Source of the DNA: Terrisporobacter petrolearius
Lineage (GTDB): Bacteria; Bacillota; Clostridia; Peptostreptococcales; Peptostreptococcaceae
NCBI RefSeq assembly: GCF_032598785.1
Contig: NZ_CP102984.1
Strand: one strand, 5' to 3'
Length of the DNA stretch: 64,000 nucleotides
The stretch's first letter is position 1. The number at the start of each line of letters is the position of its first letter. The notes beneath the pieces were generated by a model, which had not been told where the DNA came from, did not search any database, and worked only from the letters and a program-made list of their open reading frames with translations. Positions 26,551 to 36,307 of this stretch are shown here, in pieces. Made by a program: the position numbers and the translations under genes.

Positions 26551-27561
26551 ATGATTCTAGAAAAAAGTAATAAATTTAGCACAAATCTAAAATTATCTCC
26601 AGAGGATTTTATGCCAGTTTCTAAACAAGAACAAGAAAACCTAATTACTATGGGAGAAAATACTAGTTACTGGAAAGATGCATGGAGAAGATTAAAAAGT
26701 AATAAAATAGCAATGATTTCTTTAATAGTAATATTATTATTTATTGCATTTGCGTTTATAGGGCCTTATTTAAGCCCTTATACATACGATCAGCAAATAA
26801 GAGGAGATGAAAATTTAAGACCTTGCGCTGAACATTTGTTTGGGACAGATAAGCTTGGAAGAGATTTATTAGTAAGAACTATGGTAGGAGCTAGAATATC
26901 ACTATTAATTGGAATAGGTTCAGCCCTTATAGTATTAGTTATAGGTTCTATATATGGCTCTATTTCTGGTCTTGTTGGTGGAAAAGTAGATATGGTAATG
27001 ATGAGAATTGTTGAGATAATCTACTCATTACCAGATATGCTAGTTATTATCTTGCTAAGAATAGTGTTACAAGATCCTTTAACAAAAGCCTTTGACTCGG
27101 GTCATTCTGTTGGTGTGTTGCAAACGCTAGGACCAGGTATTTTAGCCATGTTTATAGTTTATGGTTTGCTTTATTGGGTTGGTATGGCAAGAATAGTTCG
27201 TGGTCAAGTTTTGCAACTTAAGGAAATGGAATATGTTAGTGCAGCAAGAGCCCTTGGTGCCAACAATAAAAGATTAATATTTAAACATCTGCTTCCAAAC
27301 TGTGTAGGTCAATTAGTTGTAACTACAATGTTACAAATACCTTCTGCAATATTTACAGAGGCTTTCTTAAGTTTCTTAGGGATAGGTGTAAGTAAGCCAC
27401 TTGCATCACTAGGTTCATTAGCTTCAGATGCACTTGATGGAATAGCATCTTATCCATATAGATTAATGTTTCCAGCTGTAGCTATAAGTATTATAATCCT
27501 TGCATTTAACTTATTTGGTGATGGTCTAAGAGATGCCCTTGACCCAAGATTAAAGAAATAG
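26551..27561 (+). CDS. oppC: Oligopeptide ABC transporter permease OppC
   Basis: A 336-residue permease with a cytosolic N-terminal extension, SYWKDAWRRLKSNKIAMISL before the first helix, and the coupling loop YVSAARALGANNKRLIFKHLLPN. HLFGTDKLGRDLLVR is the usual OppC/DppC motif after the first helix. It is 19 bases after oppB with a GGGGGG ribosome site and forms the channel with OppB. Confidence 0.93.
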   Translation: MILEKSNKFSTNLKLSPEDFMPVSKQEQENLITMGENTSYWKDAWRRLKSNKIAMISLIVILLFIAFAFIGPYLSPYTYDQQIRGDENLRPCAEHLFGTDKLGRDLLVRTMVGARISLLIGIGSALIVLVIGSIYGSISGLVGGKVDMVMMRIVEIIYSLPDMLVIILLRIVLQDPLTKAFDSGHSVGVLQTLGPGILAMFIVYGLLYWVGMARIVRGQVLQLKEMEYVSAARALGANNKRLIFKHLLPNCVGQLVVTTMLQIPSAIFTEAFLSFLGIGVSKPLASLGSLASDALDGIASYPYRLMFPAVAISIIILAFNLFGDGLRDALDPRLKK

Positions 27562-27573
27562 GGGGACGATTAT

Positions 27574-28584
27574 ATGGAAAATACAATTACAAAACAAGAT
27601 GTATTATTGAAAGTTAATGATTTGGGAGTATCTTTTTTTACTCATGCGGGAGAAGTAAAAGCAGTTCGTAAAATATCTTACGATTTAAAATATGGTGAAG
27701 CTATGGGAATAGTAGGAGAGTCTGGAAGTGGAAAATCAGTGGCATCCTATGCACTTATGGGAATTATTCCAGACCCAGGAAAGATTATTGGTGGAAATAT
27801 TGATTTTCAAAACAAAGAAGTAACAACTTTACCAGAATCTGAAATGTTGAGGTTGAGAGGCAAAGAAGTGGGAATGATATTTCAAGACCCTATGACATCT
27901 TTAAATCCAATATTTACAGTAGGCAGTCAAATAGATGAAAGTTTAAAAAAACATACGGATTTAGACAAAGAAGGAAGAAGAAAGAGAATAATTGAATTGT
28001 TTGAACTTGTCGGTATAAATCAACCAGAAAAAAGATTAAAACAATATCCATATGAATTTTCTGGCGGAATGAGACAACGTGCCATGATAGCTATGGCTCT
28101 TGCTTGTAATCCAAAGCTTCTAATAGCAGATGAGCCTACAACTGCGCTAGATGTTACAATTCAAGCACAAATAATAGAATTATTAAAAGAATTAAAAGAA
28201 AAAATCAATATGTCCATTATATTTATCACTCATGATTTGGGAGTTATATCAGAAATATGTGACAAAGTTGCTGTAATGTATGCAGGTAATATTATTGAAA
28301 GAGGATGTATAGATGATATTTTTTATAATCCAAAACATCCATACACTCATGGTTTATTAAAATCTATACCTAAAATAAATAATGACACTCATGAAAGATT
28401 GATACCTATAGAAGGTAATCCTGTAGATTTAATTCATCCACCCAAAGGATGTTCTTTTGCCCCAAGATGTGAGCATTGTATGAAAATATGCATGGAAAAT
28501 GTGCCTCCTGTCTACAAAGTTGACGAAAATCATGAAGTTAGCTGTTGGTTATTGGTTAAAGAAGAAATGGAAAAGGAGGAGTAA
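27574..28584 (+). CDS. oppD: Oligopeptide ABC transporter ATP-binding protein OppD
   Basis: A 336-residue ATPase: Walker A GESGSGKSV, signature FSGGMRQRAMIAMAL, Walker B LLIADEPTTALDV, then the C-terminal oligopeptide extension with CSFAPRCEHCMKIC, a cysteine group that in this family can bind an iron-sulfur cluster. Works as a heterodimer with OppF encoded 3 bases later. Confidence 0.93.
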   Translation: MENTITKQDVLLKVNDLGVSFFTHAGEVKAVRKISYDLKYGEAMGIVGESGSGKSVASYALMGIIPDPGKIIGGNIDFQNKEVTTLPESEMLRLRGKEVGMIFQDPMTSLNPIFTVGSQIDESLKKHTDLDKEGRRKRIIELFELVGINQPEKRLKQYPYEFSGGMRQRAMIAMALACNPKLLIADEPTTALDVTIQAQIIELLKELKEKINMSIIFITHDLGVISEICDKVAVMYAGNIIERGCIDDIFYNPKHPYTHGLLKSIPKINNDTHERLIPIEGNPVDLIHPPKGCSFAPRCEHCMKICMENVPPVYKVDENHEVSCWLLVKEEMEKEE

Positions 28585-28587
28585 ATC

Positions 28588-29565
28588 ATGGAAAATGCAA
28601 ATTTAAACTTAGTTGAAGTGAAAGGGTTAAAAAAATACTTTCCAGTAAAAGAAGGATTTCTTAAATCAAATTTTATAAAAGCTGTAGATGATGTAACTCT
28701 TCATATAAAAAAGGGTGAAACCTTAGGGTTAGTAGGAGAAAGTGGATGTGGCAAAACTACTTTAGGTAGAGCTATACTTAGGCTTCACGAACCAACAGAG
28801 GGAAAAATTATTTATGACGGTAAAGACATTACTAATGTGAATATGCATTCTTACAGACGAAGAATGCAAATAATTTTTCAAGATCCATATGCTTCTCTAG
28901 ACCCAAGAATGACAGTTGGAGATATAATTGGAGAACCATTAGACATTCATAAATTATATAACAATAAACAAGAAAGACAAGATAAAATTTATGAACTGCT
29001 AAAAACAGTTGGATTAAATAAAGAGCATGCAAATAGATTTCCACATGAGTTTTCTGGTGGGCAAAGACAAAGAATAGGTATAGCTAGAGCCTTGGCTGTG
29101 GAACCAGAATTTATAGTTTGTGATGAACCCATATCAGCACTAGATGTGTCAATACAAGCACAAATAGTAAATATGCTTGAAGATTTACAAAGGGAAAGAG
29201 GATTTACTTATTTATTTATAGCCCATGATTTATCTGTAGTAAAACATATAAGCAATAGAATTGGAGTTATGTATTTAGGACATTTGGTAGAACTTACATC
29301 TAGCAGTGAATTATACAATAAACCTATGCATCCTTACACAAAAACATTATTATCAGCTATTCCAATAGCAGACCCTAAATCTAGTAGAGAAAGAAAACGT
29401 ATAGTACTACAAGGTGATATACCAAGTCCTCTAAATCCACCAAGTGGATGTACTTTTAGAACAAGATGTCCATATGTAACTGAAGAGTGTAAAAATTCAG
29501 CACCATTATTGAAAGAATACGAAAAAGGACATTTTGTAGCATGTCATAATATAGAAAAAATATAA
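28588..29565 (+). CDS. oppF: Oligopeptide ABC transporter ATP-binding protein OppF
   Basis: A 325-residue ATPase: Walker A GESGCGKTT, signature FSGGQRQRIGIARAL, Walker B FIVCDEPISALDV, and the C-terminal CTFRTRCPYVTEEC cysteine group. It pairs with OppD to drive peptide import. AGGAGG lies at the end of oppD. Confidence 0.93.
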   Translation: MENANLNLVEVKGLKKYFPVKEGFLKSNFIKAVDDVTLHIKKGETLGLVGESGCGKTTLGRAILRLHEPTEGKIIYDGKDITNVNMHSYRRRMQIIFQDPYASLDPRMTVGDIIGEPLDIHKLYNNKQERQDKIYELLKTVGLNKEHANRFPHEFSGGQRQRIGIARALAVEPEFIVCDEPISALDVSIQAQIVNMLEDLQRERGFTYLFIAHDLSVVKHISNRIGVMYLGHLVELTSSSELYNKPMHPYTKTLLSAIPIADPKSSRERKRIVLQGDIPSPLNPPSGCTFRTRCPYVTEECKNSAPLLKEYEKGHFVACHNIEKI

Positions 29566-29617
29566 GATATATATTACAGAGGGTATATATATAAATTATT
29601 AAAAAAGGGGGAGCAGT

Positions 29618-31240
29618 ATGAAATTTAAGAAAAAAATAGCAGTCTTATTAGCATCAGCTTTAGCAATGTCTACAGCTTTGGCTGGATGTAGTAACTCGGG
29701 TAGTGGAGGATCGTCAAAAGGAGTGGAACTTAATGTTAACGTAGGTCCAGAACCAACAACAATAGACCCAGCAAAAAACAGTGCAGTTGATGGCGCTACG
29801 CTAATAAATCATGCTTTTGAAGGGTTAATGAAACTAGATGAGGACAATAAAATAGTAGAAGCTCAAGCAGCAAAATATGAAGTTAACAAAGACGAAACTG
29901 TTTATACTTTTACACTTCGTGAAGGTATAAAATGGTCTGATGGAAAACCAGTAAAAGCAGAGGATTTTGTATATGCATGGCAAAGATTAGTAGACCCAAA
30001 AACTGGTGCAGATTATAACTACATGATAAGTATGGTTAAAAATGCTAATGAAATAATGGCTGGAAAGAAAAAGCCAAAAGAATTAGGAATAAAAGCATTA
30101 GACGAAAAGACTGTAGAAGTAACATTAACAAATCCTACACCATATTTCTTAGAAGTATGTGCGTTTCCAGCTACATTCCCAGTGAGAAAAGATATAGTAG
30201 AAGCTAATACAGATACTTGGTCAACAGATCCAAAAACTTATATAGGAAATGGACCTTATGTATTAAAATCATGGGAACATCAATCTAAGATGACATATGT
30301 AAAAAATGAAAATTACTATGATTTGAAAAAATTAGGACCAGATACAATTAATTTTGTACTCATGGAAGATAAAAATACTATGTTATCAGCATACAAAAAT
30401 AATGAAATATTATTTGCTGATGACTTACCAAGTGAAGAAATAGAAGCAATGAAAGATAAGGGTTTAGTAATAGAAAAACAATTAGGAACTTACTTCTTAT
30501 CTATAAATGTTAAAAAAGAAGGATTGGATAATGTAAAAGTAAGAGAAGCTTTATCTTTAGCATTAGATAGAGATTATATAGTTGAAAAAGTAGCTAAAGG
30601 TGGTCAAATACCTGCAGATTCATTTGTGGCTACTGGATTAACTGATGCAGATGGAAAAACTGAGTTCCATGAAAATGCTAAAAAATGGTATGATGCAAAA
30701 GATTATAAAGGTAATGTTGAAAAAGCAAAAAAACTTCTTAAAGAGGCTGGATATGAAAATGGTAAAGGTCTTCCAAGTATAGAGCTTATGTGTAATCCAG
30801 GACATGAGCCAATAATGGAAGCAGTTCAAAATATGTGGAAAGAAAATCTTGGAATAAATGTTACTATATCATCTCAAGACTGGAACGTATTCTTGGAAAC
30901 AAGAAAAGAAGGAGACTTCCAAGTTGCTCGTGATGGTTGGTTAGGTGACTACAATGATCCTGTATCTTTTATAGATATGTGGGTAACTGATGGCGGAAAT
31001 AATAACGCTCAATGGTCTAATAAAGAATATGACAAATTAGTATCTGAAATAAAATCTACAACTGATGCAAAAGAAAGATATGCAAAAATGCATGAAGCAG
31101 AAGATATATTGGCAAAAGATATGCCAATAGTACCAATATACTTCTATACTGATTTATACTTAATATCAGATAAATTAGAAGGTATGTATACTTCACCACT
31201 TGGATACAAATACTTTATGTATTGTACAGTAACTGAATAG
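29618..31240 (+). CDS. oppA: Oligopeptide-binding lipoprotein OppA
   Basis: A 540-residue lipoprotein with signal peptide and lipobox LAGC near residue 23. The mature protein is a class II family 5 solute-binding protein: VGPEPTTIDPAKNS, FEGLMKLDED, WSDGKPVKAEDFVYAWQRL and GNGPYVLKSW. It captures peptides at the cell surface for OppBCDF. The gene is last in the operon, preceded by AAAAGGGGG, and ended by the hairpin at 31266. Confidence 0.93.
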   Translation: MKFKKKIAVLLASALAMSTALAGCSNSGSGGSSKGVELNVNVGPEPTTIDPAKNSAVDGATLINHAFEGLMKLDEDNKIVEAQAAKYEVNKDETVYTFTLREGIKWSDGKPVKAEDFVYAWQRLVDPKTGADYNYMISMVKNANEIMAGKKKPKELGIKALDEKTVEVTLTNPTPYFLEVCAFPATFPVRKDIVEANTDTWSTDPKTYIGNGPYVLKSWEHQSKMTYVKNENYYDLKKLGPDTINFVLMEDKNTMLSAYKNNEILFADDLPSEEIEAMKDKGLVIEKQLGTYFLSINVKKEGLDNVKVREALSLALDRDYIVEKVAKGGQIPADSFVATGLTDADGKTEFHENAKKWYDAKDYKGNVEKAKKLLKEAGYENGKGLPSIELMCNPGHEPIMEAVQNMWKENLGINVTISSQDWNVFLETRKEGDFQVARDGWLGDYNDPVSFIDMWVTDGGNNNAQWSNKEYDKLVSEIKSTTDAKERYAKMHEAEDILAKDMPIVPIYFYTDLYLISDKLEGMYTSPLGYKYFMYCTVTE

Positions 31241-31265
31241 TAATTTAATAAATAGTAAAAAATAT

Positions 31266-31303
31266 CACTCACTATGCCAAATAAGGCTTAGTGAGTGTTT
31301 TTT
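31266..31303 (+). terminator. Terminator after oppA
   Basis: CACTCACTATGCC pairs with GGCTTAGTGAGTG (one mismatch), followed by six T. It faces the 3' end of the small minus-strand gene at 31305. Confidence 0.85.
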
Positions 31304-31304
31304 A

Positions 31305-31532
31305 TTATAGAATACTAAATGTATATCTAATTTTTCGTGGTAAATCTAATATGTATTCTACAGATCCATCTGAAAAAGTGTTTTTTTCATAATTTGGCAT
31401 ACTTCCACCAATCCATTCAGCAATAGTATTTTCGATATTATCAGTTTCAATTTCTTTGAAAAATTTATCATCAAAAATATATACGCCAGCACAAGGGTTA
31501 TAGATTTCTCTGGATACTTCATATTCCTTCAT
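31305..31532 (-). CDS. Hypothetical small protein, 75 aa
   Basis: A minus-strand gene starting at ATG 31532 with AAGGAGG 7 bases upstream; a start 9 codons earlier has none. The product is acidic and soluble, starts KEYEVSREIYNPCAGVYI and has no obvious motif. I do not recognise the family. It lies convergent to oppA and divergent from the exonuclease gene. Confidence 0.6.
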   Translation of the reverse strand: MKEYEVSREIYNPCAGVYIFDDKFFKEIETDNIENTIAEWIGGSMPNYEKNTFSDGSVEYILDLPRKIRYTFSIL

Positions 31533-31706
31533 AAGCTTGCCTCCTTTATTGAAATACAAATTTTTACAATTTAATCTATTCGATAAAATATATAAGTTTC
31601 CTTTAATAATTAGAAATTATAATATTATATTGAAAACATATTATTTATTAATTAAAACTCTATGATATAATGAGTACCATTAAAATATAAATTTGTGGAG
31701 GATTAT

Positions 31707-32630
31707 ATGAACTTTGTAGCTATAGACTTTGAGACATCAAATGAAAAAAGAGCATCTGCATGTTCTTTAGGTATTACTGTTGTAAAAAATAATAAAATAA
31801 TAGAGGAAAAATATTGGTTAATTAAGCCAAAACCACTTAGATTTGAACCAAGAAATATAATTATACACGGAATTAGAGAAGAAGATGTAATTGATGAAAA
31901 AGAATTTGATGAATTATGGCCAGAGATAAAAACATATTTAGAAGATAATTTGGTAATAGCACATAATGCATCCTTTGATTTTTCAGTACTTAGAAATACA
32001 CTAGATATTTATAATTTAGAATATCCAAATTTAGATTATGCATGTACTTTAGTAGCTTCAAAATTATTTTATAGTTATTTAAATAATCATAAGCTGAATA
32101 CGGTAAATAGACATTTAGGTTATAAGTTTAATCATCATCATGCTAGTGCGGATGCTACTGCTGCTGCCAATATTTTGATAAATATTTCTAAAGAATTGAA
32201 TTTAAACAATATAGATGATGTAGCTAATATTGTAGGATTCAAGTTAGGCAGTATAGGTGATAATACTTATGCACCATGCAAGAAAATAAGAAAAGGTGTT
32301 GTTTCAAATAGATGTGAAGATAATGAGTATGACAATAATATATTTTCATCAAAAACTGATTACTTTAAAAATAAAATAGTAGTATTCACAGGAGAACTAA
32401 ACTTTATGAGTAGAGCTGAAGTAACAAAAGTTATAAATGATTTAGGTGGCATAACAAGGAACTCTGTTACTAAAAAAACTAATATTTTAATTACTAATGT
32501 TAGAAATATTGAAGATTTAAGCCAAAACCAAATGAGTAATAAGTTAAGAACAGCAGTTAATTATATAAATCAAGGACAAGATTTAATAATAATAAATGAA
32601 GCAAAATTAGAAAAAATATTAAATATATAA
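31707..32630 (+). CDS. DnaQ-like 3'-5' exonuclease with C-terminal BRCT domain
   Basis: A 307-residue protein. Residues 1-170 are a DEDDh exonuclease: FVAIDFETSN (Exo I), HNASFDFSVLR (Exo II) and HHHASADATAAA (Exo III histidine and aspartate). Residues 225-305 form a BRCT domain: KIVVFTGELNFMSRAEV, LGGITRNSVTKKTNILIT. The pairing is that of PolC-like epsilon exonucleases acting on single-stranded ends, with BRCT giving DNA or protein binding as in NAD-dependent ligase. ATG 31707 has GGAGG upstream; a GTG at 31695 is inside the binding site. It may act in DNA repair; single-gene unit. Confidence 0.86.
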   Translation: MNFVAIDFETSNEKRASACSLGITVVKNNKIIEEKYWLIKPKPLRFEPRNIIIHGIREEDVIDEKEFDELWPEIKTYLEDNLVIAHNASFDFSVLRNTLDIYNLEYPNLDYACTLVASKLFYSYLNNHKLNTVNRHLGYKFNHHHASADATAAANILINISKELNLNNIDDVANIVGFKLGSIGDNTYAPCKKIRKGVVSNRCEDNEYDNNIFSSKTDYFKNKIVVFTGELNFMSRAEVTKVINDLGGITRNSVTKKTNILITNVRNIEDLSQNQMSNKLRTAVNYINQGQDLIIINEAKLEKILNI

Positions 32631-32709
32631 AAATATATTTCTTTGACTTTATTACTTTCCGGGAGTATGATACAAAAGGACGAAGTTTTAAAGGAGGTAA
32701 TATAATAGA

Positions 32710-33975
32710 ATGTCGCCAAAGTTAATCACAATGTTTAGAAATAATGAAATAAGTGGTGAACTAATGAAAAATGATATAATAGCTGGTTTTATAGTAGCAA
32801 TAATAGCACTTCCGCTATCTATAGCTTTAGCTATATCATCAGGAGTATCACCAGAGAAAGGCCTTATTACAGCTATATTTGCTGGATTTATGATATCTTT
32901 TTTAGGTGGTAGTAAGGTGCAAATAGGGGGACCTACAGGTGCATTTGTAGTAATTGTTTATGGGATTGTAAAAATCCATGGAATTGATGGTCTTATTATT
33001 GCAACCATAATGTCTGGAATAATACTAGTTATTATGGGTATGCTGAAAATGGGAAACCTTATAAAATATGTTCCACAAACGGTCACGGTTGGATTTACTA
33101 GTGGAATTGCAGTTACTTTGCTAATTACACAAATTAAAGATTTATTAGGGTTAAATATAAAAGATGTTCCAGCTGAAGCATTACATAAAATTGTAGCCTA
33201 TATGGAAAATTTAAATAGTTTTCATGTAATTACTTTTTTAATAGGTTTAGCATGTATTTTGATAATGGTATATTGGCCCAAAGTAAATAAAAGTGTGCCA
33301 GCATCAATAATAGCCTTAGTATTTGCAACGCTAGTTGTAAAAATATTTAGTTTAAATGTTGATACAATTGGAAGTTTATATTCCAACATATCCTCAACTA
33401 TACCAATGCCAAGCATTCCAAAAATTAATATGAATAAAATAATTCAATTAATTCAGCCAGCCATAACCATAGCAGTTTTGGCATCCATAGAATCACTCTT
33501 ATCTTGTGTTGTTTCAGATAAAATGATCGATGATAATCACGACTCAAATAGTGAACTTGTAGCACAAGGTTTTGGAAATATTGCTTCGGCTATATTTGGA
33601 GGAATACCTGCAACAGGTGCAATAGCAAGAACAGCTGCAAATGTAAAAAACGGAGGAAGAAGTCCTATATCTGGAATAATCCATGCCATTACACTTCTTT
33701 TAATAATGATATTATTAATGCCATTAGCAAAAATGATTCCTATGACAGTTTTATCTGCAATACTAATAATAGTTTCTTATAATATGGGTGAGTGGAAAGA
33801 AATGAAAGAAATGATGAATCTACCAAAAATAGATATACTCGTTCTTTTATCCACATTTATTTTAACGATAGTATTTGATTTGGTTATTGCCATAATAGTT
33901 GGTATGAGTATACATTTAATCTCTGTTTTATTTATGGATAAAAGTGATGATAAAGTTACTAAAGAAGTTGCTTAA
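32710..33975 (+). CDS. SulP family anion transporter lacking a STAS domain
   Basis: A 421-residue membrane protein with SulP/SLC26 features: DIIAGFIVAIIALPLSIALAI, GGSKVQIGGPTGAFVVIVYG, and the conserved later segment GFGNIASAIFGGIPATGAIARTAANVKNGGRSP. Substrates in the family are sulfate, bicarbonate, dicarboxylates or other anions by Na+ or H+ coupling or exchange. Typical SulP proteins have a C-terminal cytosolic STAS domain of about 100 residues; here the frame stops soon after the last helix (MDKSDDKVTKEVA), and no STAS-like frame follows. The start has AAAGGAGG about 12 bases upstream, slightly long spacing. Confidence 0.85.
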   Translation: MSPKLITMFRNNEISGELMKNDIIAGFIVAIIALPLSIALAISSGVSPEKGLITAIFAGFMISFLGGSKVQIGGPTGAFVVIVYGIVKIHGIDGLIIATIMSGIILVIMGMLKMGNLIKYVPQTVTVGFTSGIAVTLLITQIKDLLGLNIKDVPAEALHKIVAYMENLNSFHVITFLIGLACILIMVYWPKVNKSVPASIIALVFATLVVKIFSLNVDTIGSLYSNISSTIPMPSIPKINMNKIIQLIQPAITIAVLASIESLLSCVVSDKMIDDNHDSNSELVAQGFGNIASAIFGGIPATGAIARTAANVKNGGRSPISGIIHAITLLLIMILLMPLAKMIPMTVLSAILIIVSYNMGEWKEMKEMMNLPKIDILVLLSTFILTIVFDLVIAIIVGMSIHLISVLFMDKSDDKVTKEVA

Positions 33976-34001
33976 TACACAAATATTTTTTGAAACATGT
34001 A

Positions 34002-34032
34002 TTGACTCTATACTTAGTATAGACTTTATAAT
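34002..34032 (+). promoter_or_regulatory. MerR-type promoter with 19-base spacer and central dyad
   Basis: TTGACT at 34002-34007 and TATAAT at 34027-34032, separated by 19 bases rather than 17. The spacer is centred on CTATAC-TTA-GTATAG, a perfect 6-bp inverted repeat. This geometry is the hallmark of promoters that a MerR protein untwists to activate. A MerR gene lies downstream at 35476. Confidence 0.85.
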
Positions 34033-34062
34033 ATACCTTAGTATTTTAATAGGAGGTATATT

Positions 34063-35409
34063 ATGGTTACAGAATTTTTAAGTTATGCAATACCATCTGC
34101 TTTGGCAAACTTTATTTCATCTTTATACACAGTCGTAGACGGAATATTTGTAGGTCAAGGTGTTGGAGATACGGCTTTAGCTGCCGTAAATATAGTACTT
34201 CCTTTTACTGTTGTATTATTTGGAATAGCAAGTATGCTAGCAGTAGGTGGAGGAGCATTAGTATCAAAAAATGTTGGTGCTAATAATATAGATAAAGCAT
34301 TAAATATATTTAGACAAGTAATGAAATTATTATTAATAATATGTATAGTTACAACTATAACTTGTGTGGCATTTCCAGAACAAATAGTTAGGATGCTTGG
34401 AGCAACAGATAATTTGGAGCCTATGGCAACAGAATACTTAAGATATTATGCAATTTTCTGCACGCCAAACTTAGTAGGTATAGTATTAAATTCATTTGTT
34501 AGAAATGATAATAGACCAAAACTTGCCATGGTTTCAACTATAGCAGGTGCCATTACAAATGTAATTCTTGATTATGTATTTATATTCCCACTTGCCATGG
34601 GTATAAAAGGAGCTGCAATAGCTACTGGACTTGGCCAAATAGTGACAGTGTCAATGTTATTACCACATTTCTTAAGAAAAAGAGGCGTATTAAGCTTTGG
34701 GAATGCATCATTAAACAAAGATACTTTAAAAGAAGTATTAAACGTTGGATTTCCATCATTCTTTGGACAATTAAGTTTCTCAATAATAGTATTCTTACAC
34801 AATATAGCATTCTCAAATTACATGGGAGAAATAGGAATATCAACATATAGTATAATAAACTATATAACAACAAATATATATATGGTATTATTAGGATTAA
34901 CATTCGGAGCACAGCCGCTTATAAGTTATAATTTTGGTAGAAAAGATAAACATAAAATGTTGAAATTCTATAAAATTAATGTAATATCATCTTTAGTAGT
35001 AAGTATAAGTGCAGCTGCAATTTGTTATATATTTGGAACTAGTGTAGTTGGTATATTTACAACAGATCCTAAAATAGCTGAACTTGCTTATAATGGTATA
35101 AAAATAGCATGTCTTGCTTATATAGTAGGTAGTGTAAATCTAGATACATTAGTTTATTACCAAGCAGTTGAAATACCTTTATTCTCGAATTTATTCTGCG
35201 TATTTAGAGCAATGGTATTTTTACCAATATGTTTATATGTATTACCTAAGATATTTGGGTTAAATGGAATTTGGGCAAGTGTCTTAATATCAGAATCACT
35301 AACATTTATAGTTATGTATATAATTGCTAATGTAAAAAAATATACAGATATTGTTTTAAATAAAGAAAAAAAAGCAGTGGAATCACTTGAAGAAGCTACT
35401 ATAATATAG
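34063..35409 (+). CDS. MATE family efflux transporter under a MerR-type promoter
   Basis: A 448-residue, twelve-helix MATE protein: IPSALANFISSLYTVVDGIFVGQGVGD at the N-terminus, VLFGIASMLAVGGGALVSKN in the first half, and GAQPLISYNFGRKDKHKM in the second. It probably exports a toxic organic cation or other drug-like compound. ATG 34063 is well placed behind TAGGAGG. The MerR-type promoter directly upstream and the MerR/GyrI-like regulator downstream suggest induction by the exported compound, as in BmrR-Bmr. Confidence 0.87.
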   Translation: MVTEFLSYAIPSALANFISSLYTVVDGIFVGQGVGDTALAAVNIVLPFTVVLFGIASMLAVGGGALVSKNVGANNIDKALNIFRQVMKLLLIICIVTTITCVAFPEQIVRMLGATDNLEPMATEYLRYYAIFCTPNLVGIVLNSFVRNDNRPKLAMVSTIAGAITNVILDYVFIFPLAMGIKGAAIATGLGQIVTVSMLLPHFLRKRGVLSFGNASLNKDTLKEVLNVGFPSFFGQLSFSIIVFLHNIAFSNYMGEIGISTYSIINYITTNIYMVLLGLTFGAQPLISYNFGRKDKHKMLKFYKINVISSLVVSISAAAICYIFGTSVVGIFTTDPKIAELAYNGIKIACLAYIVGSVNLDTLVYYQAVEIPLFSNLFCVFRAMVFLPICLYVLPKIFGLNGIWASVLISESLTFIVMYIIANVKKYTDIVLNKEKKAVESLEEATII

Positions 35410-35416
35410 ATATAAT

Positions 35417-35449
35417 AAGGACATTAATATTTAAATTAATGTCCTTTTT
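35417..35449 (+). terminator. Terminator between the MATE gene and the MerR gene
   Basis: AAGGACATTAAT with ATTAATGTCCTT, a perfect 12-bp stem with a 6-base loop and T run. The regulator is therefore transcribed by read-through or its own promoter. Confidence 0.85.
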
Positions 35450-35475
35450 ATATACATAATTTTGGAGGTGATAAA

Positions 35476-36297
35476 TTGGGAAAGTATTTGTCTATTGGTC
35501 AAATGGGAAAATTAAATAACTTATCAGTACAAACTTTAAGGCATTATGAAAAGGTTGGATTGTTAAAACCTTCTTATATAAATGAAGATACAGGTTATAG
35601 GTATTATTCTATGAAAGATTTTAATACTATAGATTTAATAAAACAGTGCAAGGCCATGGGACTATCTTTAGAAGAAATAAAAGAGGTTGCAAATAACTAT
35701 ACATCATTGGAATCCATAGTTGATATACTAGGAAACCAAAAAAAAATAGTAACAGAAAAAATGAAAGAATTAGAGAATATAAAAAATAAAGTGGAGTCAT
35801 TAGAAGCTAAAATAAAAATATCTTTAAATATAGGTATAAATGATATTTTTATAAAATACAATGAGGAAAGAAAATTTATTCAGTATAATTTTACAGATCG
35901 CTTTTCTGATGAGTTTGAAATTAACTTAAGGAAAATTCTTTTGGAAGTAGAACGAGATTATGAGAATGTTAATGCGGAAATAGCTTTCACCGTATCGTAT
36001 GAAGATGTGAAAAGAGAAGGACGAGCAGAGTGTAAAAATGTAATGATTAATTTGGGGCAAAATGTGTCTTATAAAGACGATAAAATAATTTCAATGGAGA
36101 AAGGAAATTATTTAACTATGTATTTTGATGATACTTACAGAGATTCAGGTAAATATTATGACGTGATAATGAAATACATAGAAAATAATAATATAAAAAC
36201 TATTGGAGACTTTAATGAAATATATATAATGACTAGAGTAGGAAATGATGGGAAAGAAAAATCACTTGGACAAATAGAAATTTTAATAGAAGATTAG
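35476..36297 (+). CDS. MerR family regulator with GyrI-like effector domain
   Basis: A 273-residue regulator. Residues 1-75 are the MerR winged helix (YLSIGQMGKLNNLSVQTLRHYEKVGLL, TGYRYYSMKDF), then a coiled-coil dimerisation helix to about residue 120, and a C-terminal GyrI-like/BmrR-type effector domain (ISMEKGNYLTMYFDD). Length matches BmrR-type multidrug sensors. The start is TTG with TTTGGAGGTGAT upstream. The likely target is the promoter at 34002 of the MATE gene just upstream, because its spacer geometry fits only this regulator class. Confidence 0.88.
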   Translation: MGKYLSIGQMGKLNNLSVQTLRHYEKVGLLKPSYINEDTGYRYYSMKDFNTIDLIKQCKAMGLSLEEIKEVANNYTSLESIVDILGNQKKIVTEKMKELENIKNKVESLEAKIKISLNIGINDIFIKYNEERKFIQYNFTDRFSDEFEINLRKILLEVERDYENVNAEIAFTVSYEDVKREGRAECKNVMINLGQNVSYKDDKIISMEKGNYLTMYFDDTYRDSGKYYDVIMKYIENNNIKTIGDFNEIYIMTRVGNDGKEKSLGQIEILIED

Positions 36298-36307
36298 TTA
36301 AAATAAA

